From NCBI GenBank assembly GCA_023053575.1, contig JAKZAP010000020.1, positions 15,123,998 through 15,187,997 of the forward strand: a stretch of 64,000 bases of DNA, written 5' to 3'. Positions 22,310-33,384 of the stretch are shown here, piece by piece. This stretch comes from Branchinecta lynchi. Taxonomy: Eukaryota > Arthropoda > Branchiopoda > Anostraca > Branchinectidae. A program made the translations under genes and the position numbers. Each line of letters opens with the position of its first letter. Position 1 is the stretch's first letter. The notes below the pieces were generated by a model. The model made no database searches and had not been told where the DNA came from. It saw only the letters and a program-made list of their open reading frames with translations.

Positions 22310-22472
22310 TCCCACAAGCTACGTTTTCCCACCTTCGCTTTTCCAACTTGAGCGGCTTTGAGCCTGAAGATGACCCTTGCCAAGAAGGACCGGAATATAG
22401 CTCTAATAAAATCCAGCTGACGTGTCCGTTTTGCACTATCAACTATGATTCGCAGTCAGTTTGGGCTGAAGG
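22310..22472 (+). repeat. Family J dispersed element
   Basis: Contains CTTGCCAAGAAGG, AGCTCTAATAAAATCCAGC and ATTCGCAGTCAGTTTGGGC. Related copies or fragments occur at about 30019, 38893, 39172, 50505, 51139, 54107 and 55357. Confidence 0.65.
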
Positions 22473-22479
22473 AATGTTT

Positions 22480-24380
22480 AAAATTATTTTTCTACTTTTC
22501 TACAGGCTTAACTTCTCCGACGTCGCATCTTCAGCCCTGGAAAGGCAGGCCTTTGTTTAAATTCAAATTCTCCACGTCTTGATGAATTTTGGTTTGCAAT
22601 GCAAGTAGCCCACGCTCTGAATCTTATTACGAAAACTACAACATCCCTCCCGTGTGTTCCAAATATTTCGGTATTTAAGTATCAGAATGAAAAATAAGCT
22701 GCCTTTTCAGTAAAACTTTAACGAACCTATTTTGTGTTATTTGTAACGCATAACAGAAATGAGAACACAACAGTAGGCCTATTGAGTTTCTGTAGAGATG
22801 GTCTTTACGGAAACTTTTCCGGTAAAACCTGAAAAATTCCGGTCAAACCTGAAAAAATCCCCGTAAAAGTTCGAAAAATTCCGGTAAAATTCTGAAGCTG
22901 CACTCCCCCCCCCCCTATCAGGAAGGTATCGGGACGCCCCTGGACTCATGCAACACAAACTTAGCAGGAAGCCTTAAGGTCCTCCGATAACTCTTTCACA
23001 CACAAGTACACGAGAAGTTGTTGATTTTTTTTTTTTCATTTTGGAAGATATGGTAGTTCATCCGATCCATCCAGAAAAGAAGAGGTTCAAACTTCTAAAA
23101 CAGCACGTACTCTTTGGTAGTAACTTCGATTCACAATTGATGCTGTCAAAGGGACCAACATTCGCAACTACTCATGGGGAATACTAAAAGGCCGAATTAG
23201 TAAATTTTCGGGGAGCGAAAGGGCACGTTTTCGGACAACGTCGTTTTCTCATTTATCCAGAGAGGGGATGGCGACTTCACATATACACGGAAGTTGACAG
23301 AAATGTAGTATGTTGTTGTCCGATAGACAAAGGTCAGGAAATATAGGCCCTCACTTTGCGGGGATCGTGGAGAAATGCATTGTTTTTGTTAATTATTATT
23401 ATTAAATAACTTTGTTTTCCCTAGACCGGACTACTGCATAATGATAATGTTGCATTTTAGAAATTATCATATAAATCTTGCCCTGGTCTCTGACCCAGAG
23501 CTTTTAATGTTGGGCAGTGGAGGGGAGGGGGAGTTCTGTTGTATAATTATAACAAAGAGGAATGTCCCAAGCTGAAGTGAAGAAGCGAAGGCGAAGCGGA
23601 AAAGCTAAGTTCAGGACTGAGCAGGATAAAGTTGAATCGTTAAATGGATTTTGAACGAGAAGGTCATCGTTAGAAAGTGGAAAAAAAGTCCAAAGAGAGA
23701 TGCTAATCTCCAGAGGCTATTGACTTGGCAGATCATGTGTTAACCATAATAACCGGTGAATTTACCGGAACCTATTAGATCGCAGCGAAGGAACTAACGG
23801 AAAGCCGACTAGCACTACTTCTTATGTCCAGTTGGTTATATCCTTTAAATATTTTAACTGATGATGACCTGCCTTATCTAAACACTCTTCGTTTTCTGTG
23901 ATTTCTTGGTAGGTATAATTTTTATTGTTGTTGTTTAAAGCAGAACTGAAGCCTGACACTATTCCAGTACTTTCCTTCTCAATAATGATATACTTCACTA
24001 GTTCACCATGTTCTTTTTTCTTTTCACAGTTTTTCCCGTGATTTTGAAGTTCAGATAAAAACTGTTTTCCCATAGATAGAGTAGTTTCACAAATGAGCCC
24101 CGCCCATCGCGTTGTGTCTGGTTGGTTCAGCCGGAGGTACGATCTATACAAACCAATCAGGGACGAGTTTTGTTGGCCATGTTTGTCAAGATCGCGCGTA
24201 ATGAAGGAGCTGCGCCGCAAAGCTAGTTTGCAATGTTTTACTGATTAAAGGATTGTGATAATGATTTGGTAGCTTTTGCTGCCCTACCCATTTTCTATGC
24301 GATGCCGGTATGGAAGGGTATCCTTCTGGATATCTTTTACATCGGGTAAATTTCCCTTATATTTCTGTTTTAGTGTAATT
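22480..24380. other. No convincing gene; family E scrap and a GC-box/CCAAT stretch
   Basis: A family E fragment lies at 22975-23052. The minus strand is open at 23822-24220 (132 codons, polar, no family recognised), and its start overlaps GGGCGGGGC and inverted CCAAT motifs at about 24095-24160 that could equally be a promoter. A 30-codon basic frame (MSQAEVKKRRRSGKAKFRTE) starts at 23562. None is strong enough to call. Confidence 0.25.
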
Positions 24381-24470
24381 TTATTGCACTTGAGCTTACT
24401 CAAGTGCCATATAGTGATCGTAATGTCTGTCGGTCTGTCGGACAGAATCAATCTATAAAATTTTCAGCTT
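24381..24470 (+). repeat. AAGTGCCAT-type repeat, copy 1
   Basis: CAAGTGCCATATAGTGATCG followed by GTCTGTCGG matches 39506-39600 (CAAGTGCCATACAGCGATCG). Confidence 0.6.
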
Positions 24471-24758
24471 TTCTCTGCTTGTTGGGATCACTCTGTCTCC
24501 GGAATTTATCCCCTTCTCAAGAAAAAAAGTTTAAGGAAAATCCGGTCTACCTATTTCAAGTTTTGCAAATTCTCTTTTCCTTTCCCATGTGTCAGAAACC
24601 GTATTCTTTTCGTTCCCCTATGGAAAAGAAACCGTCACCCTAGTAATCGTTATAGAACTCCCGATGTCACTTTGAAACTCAAGACGCCGGACAGAAATCT
24701 TTGTTAACACGCTTCTCATCGATTAGGACCGTCATGAAATCGTCATGCCACTAATGTT

Positions 24759-25167
24759 TCACAACTTACGACGGTACTGCCAACTGCTAGTCAATAAAAG
24801 AAAGTTGGACGAATCTAACGAAACTAATCCACTAGTGGCAATTAATACCATTAGAATAATCCACGCATAGCATAATCCGTAATTTGTTCCGGTCGGACAG
24901 AATAAGATGTTCGAGCGTAAATCATACCCGGGCGTTTTCCGAACTTTACAATAGTAACTCTCAATATTCTTGATGACTAACTCTTCATATCGTGAAGAAT
25001 CGCCGTGCACCTAGCGGAAGAACCTGAAGAGTCACCACAGCTGTCCCCAATGAACGCCGTTCATAGGTTGACAAAGAATTTGAGTCATCGTCCGGGCGAC
25101 GTTTCTCGTCTTTCCCGAGATTCACTGGCGTCTTTTGGACTTTGTCATATAGAGCGTTTATATTCAC
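24759..25167. other. Unresolved coding-like block
   Basis: Minus strand: two overlapping frames, the first with KVQKTPVNLGKDEKR and the second with KVRKTPGYDLRSN and a hydrophobic run (CYAWIILMVLIATSGLV). They are out of frame with each other, and the second begins right after CTAG. Plus strand at 24992-25163 reads an equally protein-like RIAVHLAEEPEESPQLSP. I cannot choose; this may be a decayed gene. Confidence 0.2.
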
Positions 25168-25179
25168 GGTAACACCAAA

Positions 25180-25240
25180 TATAGTAAGTAATAAGTAAGT
25201 AAGTAATTTATTTATGACCCGCCATTTTGAAAAGGCGGAG
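25180..25240 (-). mobile_element. LINE 3' terminus (CCGCC type), minus strand
   Basis: Read on the minus strand: TTACTCCGCCTTTTCAAAAT, GGCGGGTCATAAATAAATTA, then a (CTTA)n tail. The same terminus is at 49985-50030 and 56380-56435, all in minus orientation. Confidence 0.65.
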
Positions 25241-25319
25241 TAACAGTTATGCTGCGGATAGTCAATCAGTGACGGTGGGTCGCGGCATAGAATCCGTGCC
25301 AGGATTTTCGGCTATGTTG

Positions 25320-26345
25320 TCCGATTCACACGGAAAAGTTAACTTTTTCTCACTTTTCTGATGAGAGTAAAGAAAATCCGGCAAGGGTGTTCGCACCCTA
25401 ATCGCACTATCAGGATCCGGAGCTCCCCGTCTGGAATTCCTGGCCGGATTTCGCCACCATCATCACTTCCATATAGAAAAGTTGAAATTTTTTCAACTTG
25501 ATGATAAAAGTGCATGGAATCCGGCCGGGAATACCTGATCGTGTGTTCGCACTATAAGGGATGAAATCCCAAGCCTTTAACGGATGAAATTGAAGAAATA
25601 TGACCAGGAATAACTATCCGCACTTTTAACAGATGAAAGTTAGGAAAATCCGGTCGAAAAACCTGTCCGCACCGTTCACGGATAAAAGTGACGAAAATCC
25701 GGTCAGGAGTCCGCACTATTTAGGCTATGCAGAGAAGCGTCCTCTACTGGTGATCGCTACCATCAAAATTCCCCCCAAGAAATTCCCCAAAATTCCCCAT
25801 AAACCTTATGATGAAAGTCCAGTAAAATAGTGGGAGGTGTTTACCGACTGGCTGCTCATTTTTGCCGATTGTTTTGCAGAAAAAACGACTGTTTTGACGA
25901 AAATTTGACTGATCTTTAAAAAAACCAAGTGTTTTAAGAAAAAATATATTTTTCGGAAAAACTGACTGTTTTGAAGAAAAATCGACAGTTTCCATAAGAA
26001 AATCGACCGTTTTTACGAAACATAATGTAAAATAATTGTGGTGCGGACCGCACTATTAACGGATGACAATGCCAGTCCGCCCAGGAAAATCTGCCCGGAC
26101 CTTTAACAGATGAAAGTAAGGAGAATCCGGTCGGAAAAAACTGTCCTCACCATTAACAGATGAAAGTTAAGAAAATCCCACAGTGAGTCCGCACCGTTAT
26201 TCCCCAACAAATGCAGAGAATCGGTCTACCATCAGAACTATACAACATTATTACCAACTTTATGATAAAAGTGAAGAAAATCCGGCCGGGAAACCTGACC
26301 ATCTTTTCACCCCATTATCGGATGACCTCCAATAAATGCAGAGAA
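25320..26345. repeat. Degenerate tandem array (AAAATCCGG type) with inserted block
   Basis: Roughly 45-60-bp units with GATGAAAGTTAGGAAAATCC, GGTCGGAAAA and TCCGCAC recur across the stretch. Two copies of AATGCAGAGAAGCG close sub-blocks. Positions 25838-26035 hold a different sub-repeat (GACTGTTTTGACGAAAA) also found at 47530-47740. Confidence 0.6.
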
Positions 26346-26639
26346 GCGCTTCACCACTGGTGATGGCTACCACAAACAGTTCCTTCATAGCAGCGTCCCA
26401 ATATTTTGCAGTTCGAGCATGTTGAACAGCAATAAACTAGCGAATTCTGACGTTTTCAAACGTCTTTCGCAACTAACTCTTTACGACATGACATCGCGAT
26501 CGCACGCCACATGATGTTTTACGGCCAATGAAAGGATCTTCGTCTTTTCCACTGTCCAAAATCGCAGTCTGTCTGCCCCATTCCGGTCTGACCATGTTCC
26601 ACCTCTTTTGAAAACCGATCTTCGTCACGTTAATACGTT

Positions 26640-26995
26640 ATGCTTCCTTCTTTTCGTCTATTAACTCGGCGATTTGTTTGTATCTGCAGTATGGGGCAAT
26701 AGGGAATTTGTTTTTGCTAATATGAAAAGCGGATGTTTTTTTAGATTTAAAGAACTCTATGAAGTTCCTAAAGGGGACCATTAGGCACAAGCTAAGTATT
26801 CGTAAAGACATGTATGGAAGACATGCGCAAGACATAACTGACTTTGTTCGTTGTGTTCAATGGTACAAGCTTCCGTCAATGTACGAGTTACCTCAGAATT
26901 TCTGGGCCAGTCACTGCGAAACGAGTCTGAAGTTTCTTCTTTGAAATATTTTTCAGTTCAAACTCAAACTCAATTCCATTTATTTTCAAAATTCC
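26640..26995 (-). repeat. Probable LINE 3' tail and flanking open scrap
   Basis: Minus strand has AATGGAATTGAGTTTGAG, a repeated-pentamer or hexamer tail like those of other LINE ends here. Adjacent minus-strand DNA is open and polar (YKQIAELIDEKKEA) but unassigned. Confidence 0.3.
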
Positions 26996-27304
26996 CTCCC
27001 AGACGAGGCTCAACATTGTTTCGTCAGACGTGACATGGTCAAATAACTGCAGTTAAAAAAAAAGAAGTAACTACTAATCGTCATTTGGTCAGCGAACTTG
27101 CATCACACGTATCATGATCCCGCGACATCCACTCATTGAGTTTCACCCATTCTTGTAGCTACTTCTTTTCTTTCTAGAAAATGCAGTTCACCGTACTACA
27201 TACTACTGTAGTGGAACGTGTTAGTCGTTTTAGAATAGTTGCGTTTTATTGATCAAAGTTTTGTTCGCCGTTGGCTTAGTCGGTTGCTTAATTTCCGTTT
27301 TCAA

Positions 27305-27448
27305 ATGGCGTCAAAGTTCACCGGTTGCTTAATAAGTGTTTTAACGACTCCGGCCATCCTTGCCCGGGCGCCGTTTCGTCAACGTTTCTGGCAAACTTCG
27401 AACTTGCTAGCTCACGAAGTTCGATGTTCAACAAAGGGGTCAGAGTGA
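27305..27448 (+). CDS. Weak small ORF or first exon with basic N-terminus
   Basis: ATGGC in good context opens 47 codons: MASKFTGCLISVLTTPAILA, then RAPFRQRFWQTSNLL. The N-terminus looks like a mitochondrial targeting peptide (Arg-rich, Ser/Thr-rich, no acids). The stop falls inside AGAGTGAC, the left target duplication of the hAT MITE at 27450, so the element may have cut the original frame. Function unknown. Confidence 0.25.
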   Translation: MASKFTGCLISVLTTPAILARAPFRQRFWQTSNLLAHEVRCSTKGSE

Positions 27449-27449
27449 C

Positions 27450-28152
27450 CACGGTTGCCACATGCGAAAAATTTAGAGAGTGACTTTTTTCCGAAAACAG
27501 AGTGAAAGGAATAAATAGCCACTTGTCATCAGCTGCTGCAAAAACGACACATATGAATTTTATTTCATGAAAAAAAAACCCCATAAAATTGTCACTTTTG
27601 GTCAGAATCATTGCTGCGAGAGATGGGCGAATCCGACCATGAAATGGATCCGAATCCAGGGCTAGTTACGAACCCCATTCTGAATCTATCATTTATGCTG
27701 AGGATTCGAATCCGGAATCGAACCCGGACTCGAATCTGACCTTAACAAAAATCCAATCATGTGTATAGATTATGGTTAAAAAATCAGTGGTGACAATGGT
27801 TGGTGGAGGAGACACAAAAGTTCAATTGTCTAAGCATGATGTGTAAAGACTGGGAAACTGGAAACTGGAAGGATGAAGTCTAGGAATTTGAGCAGATTCA
27901 TAAGATTTGAGGGTTTGCAATCCGAGTCCGAATCCGAATCCAGCCTGACAACCAGAAGATACGAACCCGGATTCAAAGACGACAGAAAGGACGAATCCTG
28001 GATTCGAATTCGCCTATCTCTGACTGCTGCTGCAAAAAATACAAAACTGGACATTTTCTTAAACTATTTTTTTTTTGGCATTCGCATGACAAGAGTGACA
28101 AAATAAAAATAGAGTGACAATTAACACTATCGTGCGACATATGGCAACCCTA
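27450..28152. mobile_element. hAT-type MITE (GGTTGCC ends), carrier of a nested element
   Basis: Ends CACGGTTGCCACATG and GGCAACCCTA, matching the cleaner copy at 34694-35008. Flanks AGAGTGAC (27442-27449) and AGTGTGAG (28153-28160) agree at six of eight bases, a worn 8-bp TSD. Confidence 0.8.
27618..28022. mobile_element. Nested hAT-like MITE (AGAGATGGGCG ends)
   Basis: Ends AGAGATGGGCGAATCCGA and TTCGAATTCGCCTATCTCTG are inverted, and the interior is rich in GAATCCG/CGGATTC. Flanks ATTGCTGC (27610-27617) and ACTGCTGC (28023-28030) match at seven of eight bases. It sits inside the MITE at 27450-28152. Confidence 0.82.
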
Positions 28153-28360
28153 AGTGTGAGCGGCGACCAAAAACGTAGCTTCAAACTTAGACCAAAAGCG
28201 CAAATAATGTAGTATCTATCATTGCCATAAAATCTGTATAACTCTTTTGCCCCGTGTGGCATACATGTCTTGTTTTGTTCAGTTTGTACCCATTGTTGTT
28301 TCTTAGTTCTTGTTTCACCGACTCCACTTTGATAATTTCATCTCTTAGGCAGATAATAAA

Positions 28361-29586
28361 ACAAGACCAGGGGTTTCGATGGGATCCAAAAAATCTAATA
28401 TTTGATCCAGGCAATTGGGTCTTGTCTTCGCCAGGCTAATCATCAAAGAAAACCAAGTTCAGATATACCTATTTAAGCCATATCTATTTTGACGATACTG
28501 ACCGAAAATTCCTGCTTTACTTCTGCCAAATTTCTGGTTTCGGTCGAATTCCGAGCGAACTACTTGTCCAGCAAAAAAAGAAAATTCAGCATCGAACTCA
28601 GGGTATCTTCTTATCCCTTTCAAGATAATCAACTTCAAATAAAACTTTAACTTGTAGATAATCAAGATAATCAACTTCAAATAAAACTTTAACTTGTACA
28701 CAAAATTCCAGTTACAACCGGATTCCGGATGAATTATATGTCCGGGTAAAAGATAATTGTAATATACAGACTCAGCATCTCTCCTTACCCCTAAATCTGT
28801 CATCTAATCAACTCTAAATAAAGGTTTTACTTTTAATAAATTTTCCGGTTTTGGCCGGATTCCGGGCGAACTAGTTGTCCGGATGGAAAATGCTTTATAC
28901 GTAAGTGTTCATCATGTCTTCTTACCCCTAAATTGAACGTTTAATCAACTTCAAAAGAAACTTTTAACCAACTTTCCGGTTTTTGTCAGATTCCAGACGA
29001 ACTACTTGTCCGGCAAGAAAATGGTTTTCCTCATCGTGTTCAGCATGTCTTCTTACCCCATAAACTATCACATTAGCTGTTTAAAATATTTTATTTGCCC
29101 CTTTATCTGAACCCCCTCCCCAACCCCTAAATGTAGGGCTACAGAGCCCATCTACGAAACCGACCTTACTCTTGCCCCAAAGAACCCTCACACCAAGTTT
29201 CATTCTCGCTTACTAATATCAAATGGTTTGTCGTTTTTATTTATTTTTCACAAGAGGGTAGATTTTATTTATTTATTTCATAGATAGCAGGTCATTTTAT
29301 AAAGGTCAGATAAATTAAGTTATATTATTTTTGTTAGATTTATAGGGTACTTAGTTGTTGTTATATTAGTAAAATTTTTGACAAGCACTTCATGTTTGAA
29401 CTTTCGTCCTCCACAGGGCTTGTATAATGTATTTGTATTTTTGTGTAAAATTAAAAAACTTGAACTTGAAGTTTCATTAAAATATCTCATTCCCTTCGAG
29501 AGTTATCGTGCTTACAGACGGACAGACGGACAACTTTTGCGATGTCATAGGTATCCCTCCACTTACGTTTTTGACTCCCAAAAAAG
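28361..29586 (-). mobile_element. GGATCC-type element, copy G2, interrupted
   Basis: Begins ACAAGACC...GATGGGATCC and ends CCACTTACGTTTTTGACTCCC; the terminal GGGATCCC has decayed to GACTCCC. Internal units of about 118 bp carry CGGATTCCGG and CTACTTGTCC. It is split at 29205-29468 by a LINE 3' end with a 10-bp TSD. Confidence 0.82.
29205..29468 (+). mobile_element. 5'-truncated LINE insertion with 10-bp TSD
   Basis: Flanked by AAGTTTCATT at 29195-29204 and 29469-29478. It ends with TATTTTTGTGTAAAATTAAA and an (AACTTG)n tail, the hallmark of a target-primed LINE. The same 3' end lies inverted at 51223-51345. Confidence 0.9.
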
Positions 29587-29740
29587 ATCATTCTCCATTT
29601 TATCACTGTTTAATTACCTAACTAAGTAACCACTCCTGCAACCTGTGGTGGCGCTAGTGTTTCTGTTTTCGTGAACTGGTTTGCTACTGCTAAATGACTG
29701 TCTGCTACACACCAACTTCTGCAATAGATCGTTATCTTAC

Positions 29741-29945
29741 CTGGTTCCGGTCTAGCACAGATGAACGAGCCAGAATAGCAGAGGCATTCTCCTCTGTAAG
29801 CTTGATATGCAGGGCCAGCGTGAGTGTAAAAGGCCAGGTGGGTCTTGCACGGCTTTCGCTCAACGCAGGAGGGAATAGAACAGGATAATTCTCCGCTGTT
29901 ACAGATGCAGAGTTCAGAACAGTCGGGCTCATCTTCTCTGTAGAG
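29741..29945 (-). CDS. Main extracellular gene, exon 4 of those found (cysteine-rich module)
   Basis: Minus-strand acceptor (ttgaatttattttcttgcag) and donor CAG followed by GTAAGATAAC bound 205 bases: 68 codons from phase 0 plus one base. The peptide starts LYREDEPDCSELCICNSGEL. It holds nine cysteines, including two copies of CxCxSGxxxC (CICNSGELSC and CLCYSGSFIC) about 30 residues apart, with IPSCVERKPCKTHLAFY and AYRGE between. Cysteine spacing of this sort (VWC-like halves) is typical of secreted or receptor ectodomains stabilised by disulfides. The other open frame across this exon lacks cysteines and breaks the phase chain. Upstream it joins 36473-36537 (phase 0), downstream 19422-19573 (phase 1). 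Confidence 0.87.
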
Positions 29946-30018
29946 CTGCAAGAAAATAAATTCAATGTAAGTAGGACACTTGACACGGATTGTCACATTG
30001 TCAACTCCTGGCTTTAAA

Positions 30019-30115
30019 TATTCCTTCAGCCCAAGCTGACTGCGAATCGTCTTTGATGATGCAAAACGGATACGTCAGATGAATTTTATTGGAGCTATAT
30101 TTCGGCCCTTCTTGG
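30019..30115 (-). repeat. Family J fragment
   Basis: CAGCCCAAGCTGACTGCG, AATTTTATTGGAGCTATATT and CGGCCCTTCTTGG, the inverted form of 22310-22472. It abuts the K element at 30125. Confidence 0.65.
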
Positions 30116-30124
30116 GTTATACCC

Positions 30125-30517
30125 AATAACAAATAATCAGATAGAACCTCCGTCTTCGGGCCCATGCAGCGACTATTTGTACGCCAACAAAACTGAGCGG
30201 AGCTAGAAATGTACTTAGTCTAGCTAAGAGTTGATACCTGTCTACTTCCATCTTCGCCCTTGCTCATTGTAGAGCAATAAGTGCAGGATGCACGTTGACC
30301 CCCTCTGGAGCGCGTAAAGGGAGCCAATCGGTTTTGACTTTGAAAGTTTCTTTTTCACAGCAATATAGCTATTTGTAGAGGTAATGACACGTGATGTGCC
30401 GTGGAGCTCCTAGATGCTCCTTTGCTCGTTTGCATCGGGCAGGGTACTGGAAATACTCGACCCCGCATGGTCATATTACACAGATGGGCAAACGGAGGTT
30501 CTATCTGATTATTTGTT
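30125..30517. mobile_element. Family K foldback element
   Basis: Left and right ends are inverted over AACAAATAATCAGATAGAAC and CTCCG. The interior holds CGCTGCATGGGC-type and CTCGTTTGCATCGGGCAGGG segments seen as fragments at 16080, 40280, 41940 and 42862. Confidence 0.7.
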
Positions 30518-30519
30518 CT

Positions 30520-31335
30520 TGGATGCCAAATGTTGAGTCTACCCCACTAAAATTAATTTTTAATTCTGCATGGGAACATTTCATGGAATCCAAAAGTGTG
30601 TGGGATTTTCAAAACAGACACCAACAGAGTCTGCTGTTTAATCTCTGATTAGTTTGCGTCATGTCTCATTTCACTTCCGGTGTGGTTTCATTAGTTATCA
30701 TTCCACTGTGAGCAGTGACGTCTTTTACTGTTGGTGGACCCTAGGTCATTCATGAGTGTTGGCCCCTTTCCATGAACCAAAAATTGTATAAGCGCCAGTA
30801 CATTAGCACACAGGATTCTGGGTCGAGTCCCACTTGTCAAATCTGATCATATTTCGGTAACGTAAATGACGGGGCAACGTCTTTGATCACACCTGGATCC
30901 TGGATGGTAATGAACAAGGCAACACGGCTAGCAACCGTAGCCTGGTTTCTCAGCAGTTTACACCGGCCGTTTGGCCTCTCGTTTACCGTGCCCCCCCCCC
31001 CCCAGCCCAGGCTTAACCGGCCCAAGGGTAAAGACGGCACTGACTATGGGCCTGAAGTACACCCTCGACAAGACGGGTCAAAGTACAGAAATATTTTATT
31101 TGGATAACTCTCTATATTGGATTTACCCAGTTTTCCCAGTACCAAAAAGGACTTGGTATCAACATAGCTCACTCTCTAATACAGTTATTTATTTCTAAAC
31201 AAACGAACTGGGAGCAGCACCATGCAGAGTTTGAGAAAATATGACCATCCGTCGTACCGTCGGATCAGACAGGCAAAGTCCGAGAAAAGGCTTCCGCTAA
31301 TCCAATTCAGCAGTCAACGTTGACAGACAGTTACC
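30520..31335. other. No supported gene
   Basis: Contains a B-box-like GGGTCGAGTCCC at about 30822, a poly(C) run at about 30991-31004, and a 33-codon frame from ATG 31222 (MQSLRKYDHPSYRRIRQA) without a usable donor. Confidence 0.3.
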
Positions 31336-31339
31336 GCTG

Positions 31340-31665
31340 GCATGAATAAATGAATGAATTTCTTCCAATAAAGCCAATGGTGGGAGACACGATCTCAAAA
31401 CACGAACAATCCCTTCTGACTGTCGGCTGCCAAGAGCAAATCCTCGGTTCCAGCGATTTTTGAAATTGAATGTGCTTATGAAAGCCAAAAGATTATACTG
31501 TACTGTTGTGCCCAGTACGGCTTTTGTCTTTCCTGCGACTTGCAGTAGGAATGAATGAATGAATTTCGCGCAGTATGGTCCTGAGGCATTTCCACAGTGT
31601 ATACCCGCCGAAAAATGTGTAGCCTATGTAGTTGTGAATGAATGAATGAATGATTTTATTAACCC
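31340..31665 (-). mobile_element. Cluster of three minus-strand LINE 3' tails
   Basis: Three (AATG)n/(ATTC)n tails at about 31344-31358, 31550-31563 and 31636-31655, all oriented as minus-strand 3' ends. The last is followed by ATTTTATTAACCC. This suggests serial insertion of related elements. Confidence 0.6.
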
Positions 31666-31889
31666 ATTCTAAACGCAAAATGTGACAAATAGTATAAGCA
31701 GGGACAAAAAAGAAGAAGGAAAAAGGAAAAAAGAATCACACTAAACAAAAAAAGATCAATAAATGCTTAGTAAGAAATACAGAACGGCATTATCAAAATA
31801 CTCATTGCAGGTTTTCATTCAGGTCTATTTCTTCCAGTCACTGACGATCAACAACCTGATTAAGACCCTTTCCAAGAAGGGACGACGCA

Positions 31890-32245
31890 CGTCAGAAAGG
31901 GTTTGGAAATGGTGGACCTTAAACTTTGATAGTTGCCGACCCCTCAAAGACAAATAATTTTGAATCCACCATTTCTTTCCTCGTTTTAGTACTTTAAGGT
32001 ACTACCCGTGACAAGCTACTAAAACGAGGAAGAAATGGTGAACTTCAAATTGAAAAGTTGCCGCCCCCCCCAAAGAATACTAAACAGAGGAAGGGAACCG
32101 TTTCAGCTTTCCAGTTTCTCGCAGCCTTGAATGCCGGTGACATCATTCCTCGTTTCAGTATCCCCTTACTGGTTTTAGTATTCCTTCCTGCTTTTCTCGT
32201 GCACCATGCCCTTCGCTTCCCTTCCTGCTTTTAGTCGATCCCTCT
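31890..32245. repeat. Partial copy of the giant foldback family
   Basis: AAATGGTGGACTT, GTTGCCGACCCCTC, CTCGTTTTAGTA and TTCCTTCCTGCTTTTCTCG match the arms of 46578-47290; one arm is shortened. Confidence 0.65.
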
Positions 32246-32284
32246 CAGCTGAGGCATTAAAATTAATTTTACACAACGCCACAT

Positions 32285-32885
32285 TACACAAAATTTCGCC
32301 TGCGGCGCATTTTGTAGTCTTCTCTATTCAGAAGATCGGTGTTTCATTTAATTGGCGTTTTAGGATTGACATTCTTGGGGGTTTGAAACACGTTAAAAAC
32401 TAGAATTGTATGGTAGGTATACCAAAATGTTTCCGGAAGAAAGGTAGATTAGAAGAGTTCCGCCTGCTTACTTTAACTTGTTCTGGGTACAGTCGTTGGA
32501 AGCTTCACTTTTTAGCAAAAGCTGAATTGAAAAGCCGAATATGTGAAATTTAATATACAAAATTACAATAAAGGAATAACCTCAACTGATGCCACACAAA
32601 ATGGTATGCTCTATTTGGAAGATAGGTGTTTCATTTAGTTGGCGTTTTACGATTGACATTCTTCGGGGTTTGAAAAACATTGAAAGCTAGAACTTGTATG
32701 ATAGTTACAGAAAAATGTCTCGGGAAACAAAGACAGATCTAAAAAATTTCACCTGTGGATGGATACCACGTTCTGGATACAGTCGTTGGAAGCTTCGCTC
32801 TTTAGCGAAAGGTGAAATGAAAAGCCGAATATGTGAAATTTAATATACGAAATAATATCAAAGGAAGAATCTCAACTGATGTTAA
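32285..32885 (+). repeat. Tandemly duplicated fragment of the 9502-10868 hAT family
   Basis: GAAGATCGGTGTTTCATTT at 32331 recurs as GAAGATAGGTGTTTCATTT at 32618. The roughly 262-bp unit, through CCGAATATGTGAAATTTAAT to CTCAACTGAT, is repeated with an offset of 287-290. AAAATTTCGCCTGCGGCGC and TTTTAGGATTGA also occur in the hAT element near 10330-10430. Confidence 0.7.
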
Positions 32886-32938
32886 TTTTACACCGGTATG
32901 CTGGTGGGAGATGTACGTCGTTGCCGCGAACTGGAAAC

Positions 32939-33070
32939 AACTGTTACCAATCGTAAACAACCGTTTCCAGTCGTAAACAACCGTTTCCAGTCGTAAACAA
33001 CTGTTTCCAATCGTAAACAATTGTTTCCAATCGTAAACAACAGTTTTCAATGGTAAAAAAACAATTGTTT
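32939..33070. repeat. 20-bp minisatellite
   Basis: About six units of CGTAAACAACTGTTTCCAAT, with the last ones inverted, so the array can fold on itself. Confidence 0.85.
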
Positions 33071-33384
33071 ACGATCGTTTCCAATTATTTTCGATTGTTT
33101 GCGATAGGAAAAATGTCCCATAATACAACGACTTGAATTACTTCCATACGGATGTGTTTTGTCGGCAAATTTGTTAGTCCGTCGGCACAAACCGGACGCC
33201 CCCCCCTCCCTCAAAGGTAAAAGGCTAGTGACGCACCTGGTGATATGATGCTGGTACGGGGATACACGAGTGACCCCCACGCTCATAAGTTTATCTGTCG
33301 GTCATCCCACCAGCGCAAAATAAGAGAGAACTCGAAGAAGCTGAAGACCACCTGCACCCGCACATGTGCTACGTCCTATCGGTC

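Noticed and set aside
29732..29986. Second open frame across the cysteine-rich exon
   Set aside because: It breaks the phase chain with both neighbours and lacks the cysteine pattern.
32802..33050. Minus frame with repeated VVYDWK peptides
   Set aside because: Translation of a 20-bp minisatellite.
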